DNA of 64,000 nucleotides, taken from contig MNCI01027020.1 of the NCBI GenBank assembly GCA_015680685.1, forward strand, positions 236,247-300,246, read 5' to 3'. This document shows, one piece after another, positions 22,837 to 34,635 of the stretch. Under the pieces are notes generated by a model, which ran no database searches, was not told where the DNA came from, and saw only the letters and a program-made list of their open reading frames with translations. The DNA comes from Gnetum montanum (lineage: Eukaryota; Streptophyta; Gnetopsida; Gnetales; Gnetaceae). A program made the translations under genes and the position numbers. The number at the start of each line of letters is the position of its first letter. Position 1 is the first letter of the stretch.

Positions 22837-24819
22837 ATTCACTATAGATGTATACTTGATTCGGTTCTCCTTTCCAAGGTAGCCACATATGAGAATAATC
22901 TGTTGATATGTAACTTGAGAAATTCTTGCTCTAACTTCTACTCAATAAGAGACTATGTGAATCTGGTATATCTGCCACTTGAATAGTTACTGTACTTCTG
23001 ATGCAAGGTTCATAAGCAATTTCCAATAGGACATTTGGTAATTGATCCACAATCTTTACTCTACTTTTATCCACTTGAAAAATCTTTTTATTTGATTTTT
23101 CAGGAATCAAACCAAGTTTCTTACATATAGATAATGGAATTATAGTAGATGTAGTTCCAGAATCAACCAAACAATTGTGTAAGTATTTATCCTTTAATTT
23201 CATTGTCAAATGGAAAGTAGAAGCTTCCTTGTCATAGAAATTTTTTAATTTCTCATCATTGTTAGACACATAACTTAACTCTGATTCTCTAACTCTCCTT
23301 TTTTCTTTAATGAACTCTAAAGCCTTTCTTTGCTAATCTCCTATTTGAAGCAACTGATAAAAACTAATATTGGCCTTAACATGTTTAAGGTCTTCAATCA
23401 AATCATACTCTCCATCACCAATAAAACTTAATCTCTTTATCCATTTATTGAAAGACTAATTTGGAGTGCTTTGCTCCACTTGATTGTCTTTACCTTTATT
23501 CCTATCTCTTCTATTTTGATCAAAAGCTTTTCTCTTAGAAGATGGATTAGTAATAACATTTGGGGATCTAGAAGTAGTTAGTCTTTCCTTTGATCGGAGA
23601 TTATATCCATTTTCCTCATTGTTATTGCATTCTTCATCTGAAGATATATCTTCTTCAGAACTTTATAGAGAAGAAGTATCGCTAGCATAATGAACACTAG
23701 ATAACTCATTATCAGATTCAATATCAAGAAATTTGGACATAATAAGGTCACTTTCATCCTCATCTTCTGCTAACTTAGTGTCTTGATGTTTATGCTTTCC
23801 ATTTTCCTTTCTTCCTTGATATTAACTCTTACCAATGCTTTTTCAAGCTTCACTATTTTGTTAGACATATCTCTAATTAATTGTCCTTTTTCAAATTCTA
23901 CTCTTTCATGTTCTTGCTCTATATTAACATGAGATGGACCTAGTAAAGCTTTAAATTCAGCAAAATCTTGCATAGGAATCATAACTCTTTCCTCTCTTTT
24001 TTGCATTGTAATATTTTCTTTAGGATTCAAGTTCAAATGTTTTCCTAACTATATAACTTCACTAAAGTAGTCATTTAGCGTAGTTAATTTTGGAGTTCCC
24101 CTTAACCAAATTGAAATGTTGGGGTTGACAGCCTTAAGATAAGTTTCTTTAAGCATTTCTTCTGATGGTCTATATTGTCTTTGGAAGAGTCCACAAATTC
24201 TTTGAAACTTGATGTTAAAATCTCTAATTAACTCTTTAACTCCTTGCTTAGCTTGTATAAGCCCATATTATAATTGTTGTTGATCTAACTGATTACCAAA
24301 CTGGGCCAAGAAAAGATTCTTCATATCATCCCAGCTTGTAATACTATTACTTGGTAAGTTCGAATACCAAATTTGAGCCATATCCTTTAGATTTGATACA
24401 AACAACCTACAAGCTTGATCTTCATGTTGAATATTTGCATGAGCTAAAGCTAACTCAAACATATGAATATATTCTTAAGCTAAATAAGATTTTCTAGGAA
24501 TAAAAGGCTTAGGCAAATATTTGTAAACTACCTTAGGAATATCATTGTAATTTTGAAATCCTAATGGTGTAACTCCTTGCCAAGGATTTTCCATCCTATT
24601 CCTTTAGATAGTTGAACTCTTAAACTTTATAGATCTTCTCTTATGAATTGATAAATGAGATATAATGGGTGATCTTGTTGATCTTCTAGTTTTCACTCCA
24701 CTACTTGTACCCAATTCAAAATCTTTCTTTTGTTCTTCTTTTGACGAAGAACTAGTCTTAGAATCTAGAATATCTTTTGAAACTTTGAAACATTCCAAAC
24801 TATCAATCTTCTTGGTCAT
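22837..24819 (-). pseudogene. gag-pro: D gag and aspartic protease, copy 3
   Basis: Best D coding copy. From 24819: MTKKIDSLECFK, then MENPWQGVTPLG and the Gag core, further Gag (about 24240-23770: PSEEMLKETYLKAVNPNIS, HERVEFEKGQLIRDM) with a coiled-coil-like stretch, an acidic linker, and the protease at 23269-22931 with CLVDSGTTSTIIPLSICKKL (D-S-G-T catalytic site). After the protease, DYSHMWLPWKGEPNQ near 22895-22850 marks the start of the pol-side linker, cut at the N. Several stops break it. The D protease has a classic DSGT, unlike the DDGA of A, B and J, so D is a different lineage. Confidence 0.75.
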
Positions 24820-24938
24820 AAATTGAAAATAGTACTTAATTTCTTAAGCCTTTATAGTAACAAAAATTTTTGATATGCTTATAAGGCTTATGAACCTAGA
24901 GGCTGAATTTTTAGCCCTCCTTCTAGTGCCAAAAGAAC

Positions 24939-26677
24939 TGTTGGCGATCATTTAGGACGCGACTGCCAACGAGTGTCTTCAAACAGGATTTAGGTGCTTG
25001 CTAGTCTCTGGAAACACCAAGGCCCAGATACCTCCAAATAAAATCAGTAGTTAATGCGAGTATTTGTGTGTACTATTGCGGTGTGCGGTTGTGAAAAATG
25101 AAACGATTGCATTATGTGTAAACTATAGATGACTTATCTTAAAGAGATTCAGCCAACTTTGCCAAGTACTGTGAGTTATTGAGAGTTCCTATTTTGTTCA
25201 ATTGCCTAGTCTATGTGGTCCTTATCATACCTACTTGTAACAAATAAAATTTTGCAAAAACATTTGAGCACAATTCTGCAAATCTACTCCTAATTTTCCC
25301 CAGAGAAGGAGATAGTTCCACAAGTAAACTAGAAATAGAGCAAGATTTGATGGAAATAGACAGAAAAGAAAGCAGATTTGTGTAGTCCTCAAATATTTAA
25401 ACAAGGTAAAATGACACGAGCAAACACTTCTCAATAAAGCTATCCCAAATTCAATATCTATGAATTATTCAAACTTCCAAGGCTCAAACAAGCAATTTCT
25501 TTAAGACAATCCTACTATGCTACCAAAAAATGATGCGTAAACTACCACGTACGAGACTCCATTTTGGCTAGATAATAGATGTCAACAATTGCATTCAATA
25601 GAACCTTCAAAATACTTGATAATTTCTGATTGAAATACCATGGAAATTCACTTTAAAGATAAAAAGAAGCTATTCTAGTCCCATCAAAATACCAAATATT
25701 TTTTGAACCCTCTTGACTACTGAATTGTTCAACGGCATGACTACAAGCAGAAGATCTCTTACAACAATCCCAATAGCAGTTCCTATATGTTGTAAAATAA
25801 CAAAATTTACTACTAAAATGCTCTTAAGGCTTTTAAACACAAGCGCTTCTATGGAAAAATTTTAATAGAAATTTCTATCGGGCAACAAGAACAGTAAGAG
25901 CAATCTAAAAATCCCAAAATTACTTACCAAGGATGATACTATCTAAACCACTAGCTAAAAAATTTAAACAAAATAAAAATAAAAAATAACTCACAAGACC
26001 ATGACAAAGAGGCTGAAATCCTTTATTTGGAAAGCCATCAAGCAACCATTCACAATTTCTTCTTACAAGCTCTTCCCGGAATCCAAAGTGTGTCTCCAAG
26101 TGAGAGCCCAAGTACTAGCTAGTAACCTTCCAAAGTGTAGTATCAATGTCTTCTTCCAAGTGTGATATGTGAGACACTTCCTCCCCCCTTCCTACCCTTG
26201 AAGCCCTTTTATAGGATCTAAGGTAGTTAGGTAAGTTACAAAATATTTTGGCTGGTCATAACCACCATAGAGACAAAAAAGCTATGATTGACAAGTGTCC
26301 CATGTAGTTGCCAAGTGTCTTCATTTAGTTACCAAGTGTTCACCATGGAGAGAAACGAGTTGCAGTTGACAAGTGGCCTTTTTAGTTGACAAGTGGCCTT
26401 TGTGGAGATAAAGTAGCTATTGTTGACAAGTGGCCTTGGTGGTGGTTATAACCACCATTTCAATTGACAAGTGTTCAATTCACATGGGACTTTGAACAAT
26501 TGTTGCACAAATTCCCTTTTTAAAGCGTAAAATATTTTATTTTTATTTAAATCATTGTAATAGAGATAGTAACCAACCATGGAATTATTGCATACATGGA
26601 TGGGTTAATATAAAAATATATATGTAAGTGTGAACAACCAAATGCATAAATGGAGTGGCACTCTCACATTTTCGACA
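24939..26677 (-). repeat. D LTR, complete copy 4
   Basis: TGTTGGCGATCA...TTTTCGACA, 1739 bp. TATA box on the minus strand at 26213-26207. Primer site TGGCACTAGAAGGAGGGC just left of it. Matches copy 3 throughout apart from small indels in the U3 repeats. Confidence 0.8.
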
Positions 26678-26800
26678 CCAATTGAGTGTCACATTATGTA
26701 GATAGTATATAATTTAATTATAGTTTAATCATGTAAATAGTATTGATACAGAAAAATCATGCGAAGGCTAATGTAGAAGAGGCAGGCCCATCGATGAGTT

Positions 26801-27800
26801 ATGCGGAGGCTATGCAACGGTTTGGTTTTGGAGGATAGAAACACACAAATCAGAAATCTCTGCAACAATGGAAGGCTACAGGACGCCATCAAAATATTGC
26901 AGAGTGCACAACACATCAAAAATTCCACTTATTTATGCCTGCTGCGATGCTACACAAGAAATAGAGCCCTGGTCTATCCAGTAATTCTCCTAGACAAATC
27001 TCTGTGAAACAAGCTCATCCACATGTATGCCAAATACAGAAGCCCAGGTGACACACTCCAAGTTTTTTTATGAAATTCCTAAACCCGACGTTGGATCCTA
27101 CACTACCCTAATTTCCTGTTACGTTGCCAACAACTACGTGAGTAAGGGTTTTAGCATTTTTTGCTGGAAGCAGCAAGCGCGGATAAATCCAAATTATTAC
27201 ACCATCGGAACCATTCTCAGTGGCTATGCCAAAACCAAGAGCCTGCAAAAGGACGTAGAGAAGGTCTACCTAAAATATTTGTATTCTTGAAATATTTTCT
27301 GGAATGGTATTCCAACGCTTCCATTGAAATCCATTCGAGCACCGGCAGCAAGTGTGTAGACTAGAAAGCTACGCTTCACCACCTACAACCCTCCACCATT
27401 TGTTGTCAACATTGCCAAAACCCTCCGCCATTGCTGCTTATGTCCGATCCATGCTCCAGAAATACCATAGCAATTTCACAGTTTACCTAGATTAGGGCGC
27501 AGTATCATTGTCCATGTTTGGGTTGAATTTTCCTTTACACTACGATTCGTCAATAATGGATGTTTTGCAGAATGATTTGATTCAGACTTATGTGATGCTG
27601 TTAATAATCACATGCAGCACCAAGATGGAGATGACAATGGCCATGGCAAAGGTGGACATGACTGAGGTGTTGGAATGCCAACAAATTTCTGGAGAAATGG
27701 AGTTTGCATAGCAAGTGTTTGATAGAATTTTTGGAGTAAATGATTTGAATTTGTATAATATCCTAGTTTGGAATTCGGTATGGGAATTCAAAAAGAAGCT
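26801..27800 (+). pseudogene. PPR protein gene remnant, copy 2
   Basis: Parallel to 20692-21694: MRRLCNGLVLEDRN, NNGRLQDAIKILQSAQHIK, LCLLRCYTRNRAL (open here where copy 1 has a stop), then FYEIPKPDVGSYTTLISCYV and QARINPNYYTIGTILSGYAK. Copy 2 is somewhat less broken, but it also has stops and loses frame after 27270. It represents part of a PPR array of an organelle RNA-binding protein, not a working gene. Confidence 0.75.
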
Positions 27801-28202
27801 TCAGGTTCGGAATGATTTTCCTACACTGACGATGCCATGTAGCCTTGGCCATTGGCCGATTGCCCGACATACTTCAGAAAAATATTTATATGATGCTAGG
27901 ATGATATTTGTGCTATTATTCTTATAGAGATGCTATCGGCTTTGGCTCTATATTTGTTGCTGCGGCTGATTGATTAAATTTATATAGCTAGCTTCTTCAA
28001 GTACCTTGAAGTGGTGATATGTTCATTGCATCCTTTGCACAGCGTTGGCTTTTATCCGCTCCATTTTAATGTAGTATTTAAATCCAAATTTTTGCGCTTG
28101 AACTTGGCAAAATATAATACCCAAACTCCATGTTGTCATGCGCGATATTTGCATTGTCTCTTACTTTATTTTCCTATTTCGTCCATATAGATATAAACCA
28201 AT

Positions 28203-28445
28203 CTATCTTTTGAAGGGCACTATGGTAATCCGTTGATTGTCACTTGTACATGAAAGCATTTGGAAGGATACATCAACTTCACTTTTTAACATTTCTAAAA
28301 GAGAGCATTGCACCCTCTTATTACCATTAACCCTCATTCCAATTGTAATACCGATAGTGACCAGAAAGTTAGCAACGCACAAGTACATCGCATAGCTCTT
28401 GTTCCCAACAATGCATCTACTCGCAAGGCCATCATTTCTCCCCAA
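28203..28445 (-). pseudogene. Unrecognised exon-like frame, copy 2
   Basis: 80-codon open frame: GRNDGLASRCIVGNKSYAMY, then a hydrophobic run LCVANFLVTIGITIGM, a basic stretch and ITIVPFKR-stop. The two copies (see 22093) differ by few residues and both stay open, which may only reflect recent duplication. Family unknown. 27930-28200 shows nothing else. Confidence 0.35.
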
Positions 28446-28770
28446 AACGAAATCATACGAGAGTTTGAAACTCTCTTATCTTTTTATTCTTTGAAATTTG
28501 AATTCTTCATATGTCTTTTTCATAGTATCATATAACATTATTGTGCTCTAAAAATATGAGTCATAAACTATCCATATTTAAAGAAATAAATGTCATCAAA
28601 GATTTTTGGACTTGCTAGAAAAATTTTCATCTTGTTATGATATTCCAATGATACCATCCTACACTCTAATACAATTGTGTTATTTCTCTTAAGAAGTTTA
28701 TAAAGAGATTTTTTTTTCTTGTAGATTTTATCACGCTAACCTATTCCATGAAATGGCCAAATGTGCCAAC

Positions 28771-29603
28771 AATCACATTCTTCCTAAATCCTACAACTAG
28801 TTTCATCAATCCATTCACAAGTACATTCCCTACTCTTGATACATTCTATTGTCCTCATCATGCCCCCCTTATCCTATTCATTTACCTCTCCCTGATGCAA
28901 TACTCAATCGAAGCTCTTGATAGACCATTGTACACTATGATTCTCTAAGCAGTTGCAATCCAAAGCACAATACATGGTACATGATACAAGAACAAGCACA
29001 TGAGCATGAGCGTAGCATTGAAAGCAAGCTCTTTCAAAAGACCAAAAAAAGAAAATAAAAAAAACAACAAAAATAAAAGAAAAGAAAAGAAAAACAAAAG
29101 AAAGACAAAAAGAAAAAGAAAAGAAACAAAAGGGTCAAAGAGAAAAATGCCCAAAAAGGGGCTTCATGACCCCATTGACATCATAGACTAAAGACCATTG
29201 GCTCTTCTCACACAAGCCCCAGGCAAGAAGGCAATTGTCTTTGGAAAACACTCATGTCTCAAATGATCATGTTGCACATCACCACGTGGCTTTGGCTATG
29301 TACAACGGGCTCCCATAAACATGACACAAGGATCCCATTTCTCCAAAGAATGCACCTCCTATGCCTTGGTTTTAAGTCTGCTATACATTGTCTGTTGACA
29401 AGGACTAAAAAACTGGTTCATTCACATGCAAAAATTCCTCTCCCGTAGTTCAAAAAATGACACCCTTTGATCAATCCCTAAATTCCCTAGTTACAACCTT
29501 ATTTCCTCAAACTACATTTCCCTAAATCCAATGTGCTTTGGAATATGGTCTGATGACATCTGGCTAGGGGCCAACGGACAATGCTTGGTACTTGGTTGTT
29601 CAT
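28771..29603 (+). other. Element A 3' interior, no gene
   Basis: Noncoding by eye. 29036-29150 is a purine-rich AAAGAAAAG tract whose lysine-rich frame is low complexity. Confidence 0.5.
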
Positions 29604-29680
29604 GGTGTTTTGTACTTCTTTATCAATGCCTCTCGGGTGGGTTCTACTAGACGTCAAAAAAGAGGGACTAATAAAACACC
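29604..29680 (+). promoter_or_regulatory. Polypurine-tract near-palindrome of element A
   Basis: Runs from GGTGTTTTGTACTTC to AAAACACC. The right arm contains CAAAAAAGAGGGACTAA, the polypurine tract, and the first bases of the 3' LTR. Arms of about 30 bases are mutually complementary with mismatches. Equivalent structures occur at 43000, 45143, 46799 and 52132. Confidence 0.65.
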
Positions 29681-31674
29681 ACAAAATTTCAACTTGACAC
29701 TTTGAAACAAGAACGACTCAAGCCCCTTTCAGCATTCAGGAGGAAAAATTTGACTAAGGCATGGAACTCAAGCCAGCTTGCTCAAGCTAGCTTGCTCATG
29801 CTGACAAGCTAGCTTGCCATTAGTGTGAGCACCTCAAAACAACCTCAAAATAGCCTCAAAATAGTGTCAATATGGTTTGATTTTGAAGGTAAAAGGCCCC
29901 TTCAAGGTCCACTAAAGATTTCTCCAGGTCCCAGCCCTCAAAATTTAGGTTTCAAGCTCAAAAATACTCCATTTTCATTGCACACATCAAGGTCACGTTG
30001 GGATCACACTAGGGTCACACTGACAGCATGAGCTATCAAAAGTGGCCTAAATCGAGGAAAAAATAGGCTTAGACTCAGTATACAAGTTGCCCCCAATGTT
30101 AAGTAGTAGTTACCCTTGAAAAATAGGCCTAAAAGATCAAGTTTTGGTGTAAAATGTGCCATCCCAGCTTGCTCATGCCCATTTCACACTCGGGTCATGC
30201 TTAGGTCATGCTAAAAACGTGAGCCCAGTGTGACCAAATAAAAATAGTTTAAATCAAGCAGTCCCAGGCACAATTTTGGGTGTCAAATCAACTTCCAAGG
30301 ATAGGCAACTGTTCTATTTGTTCATAGGCTCTAGAAAATCAAAATTTAGGCATGAAACACAGCATTTTGGCTTGGTCATGCTAAGGTCATGCTGATAGCA
30401 TGAACCTAGCATGACCTGCCAAAATGGCCCAAATCCAAGCACATATAGGCTCAAATTTAACACATAAGACGTCCTCAAGGTTAGGAAATAGTTGAACTTC
30501 AAGGATCTAGGCTTTAGAAATCCAAAACTAGTGTCAAAAATGTCATAAATATTAGTCACGCTAAAGGTCACACTAGGCGTGAGTGCAGCATACACACGTT
30601 GGATGTTGCAGAACACTGGACGCTGACATTGGAGACGTTGATGCTGGACACACGCTGTAGGTCATGGTGGGCATGAACAAAAATCAACTCATGCTGAAGC
30701 CCAAATCAACACATGATGACAACACATGCACTCAAGCTTGAGGCTCTTGCATAACAGAACCACCTCAAATAGCCACGAACCCCCTCGGATCGACATCCTA
30801 CAGCAGTCAAATCAGAGATCCAAAAGTTTCAAGCAAGCAGGAGTCAATTCCTCTTGAATTTCATTGTAATCCTCATCATCTATGAACTTTTCAAGCTCTT
30901 ACACTACTTCCATGGGTGTAACCTATCTTGCATTGTAAGATACAATGCACCTAGTCGAAAACATAGCCTACCTACACACAACCAACTTATACACAGCTAT
31001 CTACCAGACACGTGTCACACAATCCTATTTCCTCTCATCTCACAGCCATTGATCTCATTCACAAATCCCACTCCCAAGCCCAACAAAATGCATAAATACC
31101 TTGTTCATTAACATAAATGAGGTTGGCAATTGGACAAAGAGGTGGGCAACTTTGGCACTTCCCAGCAATCCTTGGACGCTTAGGCATAAGAGACTCCTAG
31201 CATCTGAGCACTTGTAAACACATCATTCTAGGGCTTGGAGCTTGACTTGCTATCCATACATGTAGCTATGCTTTGACCAGTGCACATCTCTGTTATAAAA
31301 TAAAATACAGTTTTATTATTTTCTTTCACTTATATTGTTTACTCTATTTATGCTTTGTTTACAATATAGCTTCGTTTACACTTCGTTTACAATTCAGTCT
31401 CTATTTACACTCTACACTCTATTTACATTTCATGTCACTGTTTGCATTCTGTTTACATTCTATTTACACTATTTACGATAACCCCAACACTAGTCATAGC
31501 TTACGCTCGAGGAAGTCCTTGGTTGATCTACGTGCAAAGCATCCAAGGCACTCTGCCTTCGATTTTTTTTTCTAGCGTGTCCTCACATGAAGGTAGGGTC
31601 TACTGTATCTCCCTGGAGATCTCTCCATGTCTATTTTCCCTTCCAGCCTTACACCAATGATTTTGGATGATACA
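29672..31674 (+). repeat. 3' LTR of element A (2003 bp)
   Basis: Starts TAAAACACCACAAAATTTC (TG changed to TA) and ends GGATGATACA. Same order of short repeats as the 5' LTR; GCATAAATACC TATA-like box near 31090. Followed by ATGTT, the target duplication. Confidence 0.85.
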
Positions 31675-33385
31675 ATGTTACCTCCTGATCATTTAGTCCC
31701 GATTATGCTTCTTCATGCTCTCACATGAATTGGCATGCCACGCTTACATGAAAAATACGTTGTGCAAGATGATGAATCAAGAGAATACCATCCCACAAAG
31801 GCACAACATCAAAGGGACTTGCAACAAGAGAGACATCATAAGTCTTTGAAGGGTAAGTGATCCCAAGATGTCCGACATTGCTTAAGTGAAAATGAGTGTG
31901 GTGAACCTACCTCAGGTAGTCACCCACATAACAATGTTCCTCCCCTTGACTTTGACCAAGGGGTTGTGTATCAAAACCTTTATTCCACTATTCATAACCT
32001 AGGTTTTGATACCCATGGGCATAAAGGATCTGAAAAAGGGACATGAACTCATGATAAAGGTGGACATTTTGATTGTAACTATGATCAGGGCTGAGACCGT
32101 AGCAGAGAATGCAGCAGACACTATCATGGTGATATTTCTCCTTATTCTTCACATTCATCATCTCCTTCATACTCTCCTTTAATATCTGGACCCGATCATA
32201 AAAAAAAGGGATCAAGGTAGACAAAGTGGAAGTCATATATGAAATAGCCAAGAAAGGGGATGGGGGCACTCTAGAGAGTGACAACATAGAAGAAGGGAGA
32301 GTAGGGAACAATGTAGGCATCATAGACACCATGGATGAGATGATCATGATGAACCCCTCCTTGCTACTCAAAGTATGTTGGACATAACTAAGGTTGTTAT
32401 AATTCCAACAAGGTATCATAAAGATAGTAGTTTCAAGAGATTAGATATGAACAACATCCCACGATTTGAAGGAGGATACAATGCTGATCCTTAGAATCAT
32501 TTATAAGCATTCCATGATGCGTGTGCCTTATAGAACATAGAGAAGGAATGGAAAAAACCTAAGTTGTTCCCACAGACATTAGTTAAAGAAGTGGAAAGTT
32601 GGTCCAGTCTTTAGAGCTGGAATCCATTCGTAGGTGGAGTACTATGTTAGAACTATTTAATAACAAGTACCAAACATACTTTTGAGTGTCTAACTTGCAA
32701 AAGCAAATCCAAGGCTTGAAACAAGGAGGACATGAATCCTTGGATGCTTCCATGGGCTGATACTATGCACTGTTACATCATTTTCCTAGCCATGATTATT
32801 CACAAAAGGATCAACTGCGCCATCTTGTGGATGGGCTTATGCATGAAATGAGAAGAACCCTTGGGACTTATGGTAAAGGAAGACTATCTGAGTTTAGGTC
32901 CCATCAAATTTAAAGACTATTGGATCAAGTTTTTAAGGAAGAAGGTGAGCTACGGAGGAGAGAAAGTGTAGAAGAGTATAAACAAGATCCTTTCCTTCAG
33001 AAGAGGGGAGTAAGATTTTGTCAGGATGAAGAAGAGTCACCACTTGAAGAGATGGTGAATAGGAAAACTTTGCCTATCCAAAATATGACATCAAACATTT
33101 CGACAATGGTAGATCAAATGTGGGATTTTCTAGACAATAGATTTCAAACTGTTCTTAAAATAGTAGAGGAGTCTAGAGAGCAAGGTAGTGAGAAAAGAAA
33201 AAAGAAAGAGGTTGAACATGCACGTAGCAAGGATAAGGGAAAAGTTGCCATCATTAAAGAGGTTGTGTTTTTAGAAACAAAAAATGATAGTGGATGTGAG
33301 ATATGTCAATATGACCATCCTAAGGTATGTTTCCCTATAATCTTACATCTGCAGGAGTCTAGGGTGTATGCACTCAACCCATGAT
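31675..33385 (+). pseudogene. gag: Gag of element Z, continued after element A
   Basis: Right after A the Z frame goes on (PPDHLVPIMLLHAL, HEKYVVQDDESREY). From 32446, MNNIPRFEGGYNADP and FHDACAL open the Gag core. Then come WKKPKLFPQTL, SIRRWSTMLELF (in another frame), LQKQIQGLKQGGHESLD, YYALLHHF, LRHLVDGLMHEMRRTLGTYG and DQVFKEEGELRRRESVEEY, the last open from 32920 to 33384. The set matches element Y's Gag point for point. Stops and frame changes are many. A possible knuckle-like CEICQYDHPKVC lies near 33297. Z is cut at 33416 by element H. Confidence 0.75.
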
Positions 33386-33415
33386 TAAACAAAAGGAAAA
33401 CACCTTAAAGGTTAC

Positions 33416-34635
33416 TGTGACGTCCGAAAATGTTGATGGATGGAACACCGAGAGGTCTTTGGACATATAGCCTAACCTTAGATCTATGAGAGGGTCATGC
33501 TAGAGAAAATGAAAATAGGGTACCCTAAATGATCTAGTTGATTAGACAAGGACTTATGCTGTGTCAAATAACCAATTTTGAACAATGATTTTATGGTGTG
33601 ATGCATGAAGGTTGGACTGAAAGAAAATGTGGCACACACAATAGTAGAAACGTACCAAAGTATGTAACCAGGATAACAAGCATGCGCAAGCACATAATAA
33701 TGCAACATGTATGGTGTAGTAGAATAAAATAAGAGCTTGGGAGAGAAAATGACCTACCCAAAAATTGGGGAAGCATAGCTAATTCACAAAGGTATATACA
33801 ATGTACAATAGGCATAGTGGGAGCACAGTCACAACCTCGATTGTGTCAGTCTGTGAAGTCTGGTGCTCACTATGTTGAACTATGCCTACTGAGTTGGTAG
33901 CCATGGTGTACCATATGAGGTTCTACTGGGATGCAATGGGTTTACAATATACCATGTAGTGTAGCTGTGTCTCTTTGTCAGTGTTGGGTGCTCTGGGTCT
34001 CATTTTCCCATAGAAATAAGTGCCAAGATGCCAAAGTGCCAAATGCCAAATGGAAGTGCCAATTACCTCCTTGGTGAAAAATGAAAGTCAACCTTCCTCC
34101 CCGGAAATAGGAAACAAGGGTATTTATAAGGCTATGGTTAGCCCAAAATGTAGATTAAGAACTGTGTGGCAGTGTAGTGGATGGGACCATGAGATGTTGG
34201 ATACTACACTCGTCCCATGTTACGTGTGGGACATAGGATGTTTTCTACTGCACCCATCCCATGTTACTCATAGGACACAGGACATTGGTTGCTACTATCT
34301 ATTGTTCCTATCCTCTGTCACACGTGGGACATGGGACATTGTCTACTACACTCGTCCACTATCTACTGCACCTGTGCACCATCTACTATGCCCATCCACT
34401 ATCTACTATCTATTATGCATGACAGGATGCTATGCTGCGCTATGCTACATAGCATAATAGGGTGCTACACTATGTAGTGTAATAGGGTTCTATGTTGCAC
34501 TAGACATGGTGCTACGCTGCACTATGATAGGCAGCGTGACTTGGTGCTATGCTGTGCTACGCTACGTAATGTAACTAGGTGCTACACTGTAGTATACATG
34601 GTGCTACATTACACTATTCTACATAGCGTGACTAG
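33416..34635 (-). repeat. H LTR, inner (3') part
   Basis: TGTGACGTCCGAAAATGTTG is the reverse complement of the LTR ends of B (...CATCAACATTTTTGGTCGCTACA). TATAAATA on the minus strand at 34128-34121. 34160-34630 holds GGGACATGGGACA and GCTACGCTATGCTACGTA-type repeats. Small open frames here are incidental. Confidence 0.7.

Larger units (their letters stand above)
15776..26677 (-). mobile_element. D block: minus-strand LTR retroelement copies with PPR-bearing flank
   Basis: Four LTR copies begin at 15776, 17398, 18833 and 24939 (TGTTGG...TCGACA when complete, 1736-1739 bp). Gag lies left of the last three, and protease at 22931-23269. The order LTR, gag, LTR, gag, LTR, flank, protease-gag, LTR, flank is not that of one insertion. 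Ns at 16158, 18029 and 22836 fall where sequence present in complete copies is missing. The block is therefore either a recombined concatemer or a join of allelic contigs. Confidence 0.7.
24180..28770. repeat. Second copy of a 6.1-kb-spaced duplication
   Basis: 24180-28770 (gag, LTR, PPR flank) parallels 18120-22660 with a constant offset of about 6.1 kb and small differences. Similarity ends near GGCCAAATGTGCCAACA. Confidence 0.8.
9129..31674 (+). mobile_element. Element A: Tat-like LTR retrotransposon, pol-less, with nested insertions
   Basis: Two LTRs of equal length (9129-11131 and 29672-31674, 2003 bp each), flanked by GTGTT and ATGTT, delimit the element. Left to right it holds a primer site, Gag, a repeat array, protease and more arrays. 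At 15776 it gives way to the D retroelement block and PPR remnants, and its own 3' interior with polypurine tract resumes by about 28770. No RT or integrase of its own is visible. The two LTRs differ at many positions, so the insertion is old, consistent with other material having entered it later. Confidence 0.8.

Noticed and set aside
29000-29191. Lysine-rich 63-codon frame
   Set aside because: Low-complexity AAAGAAAAG tract; no conserved pattern.
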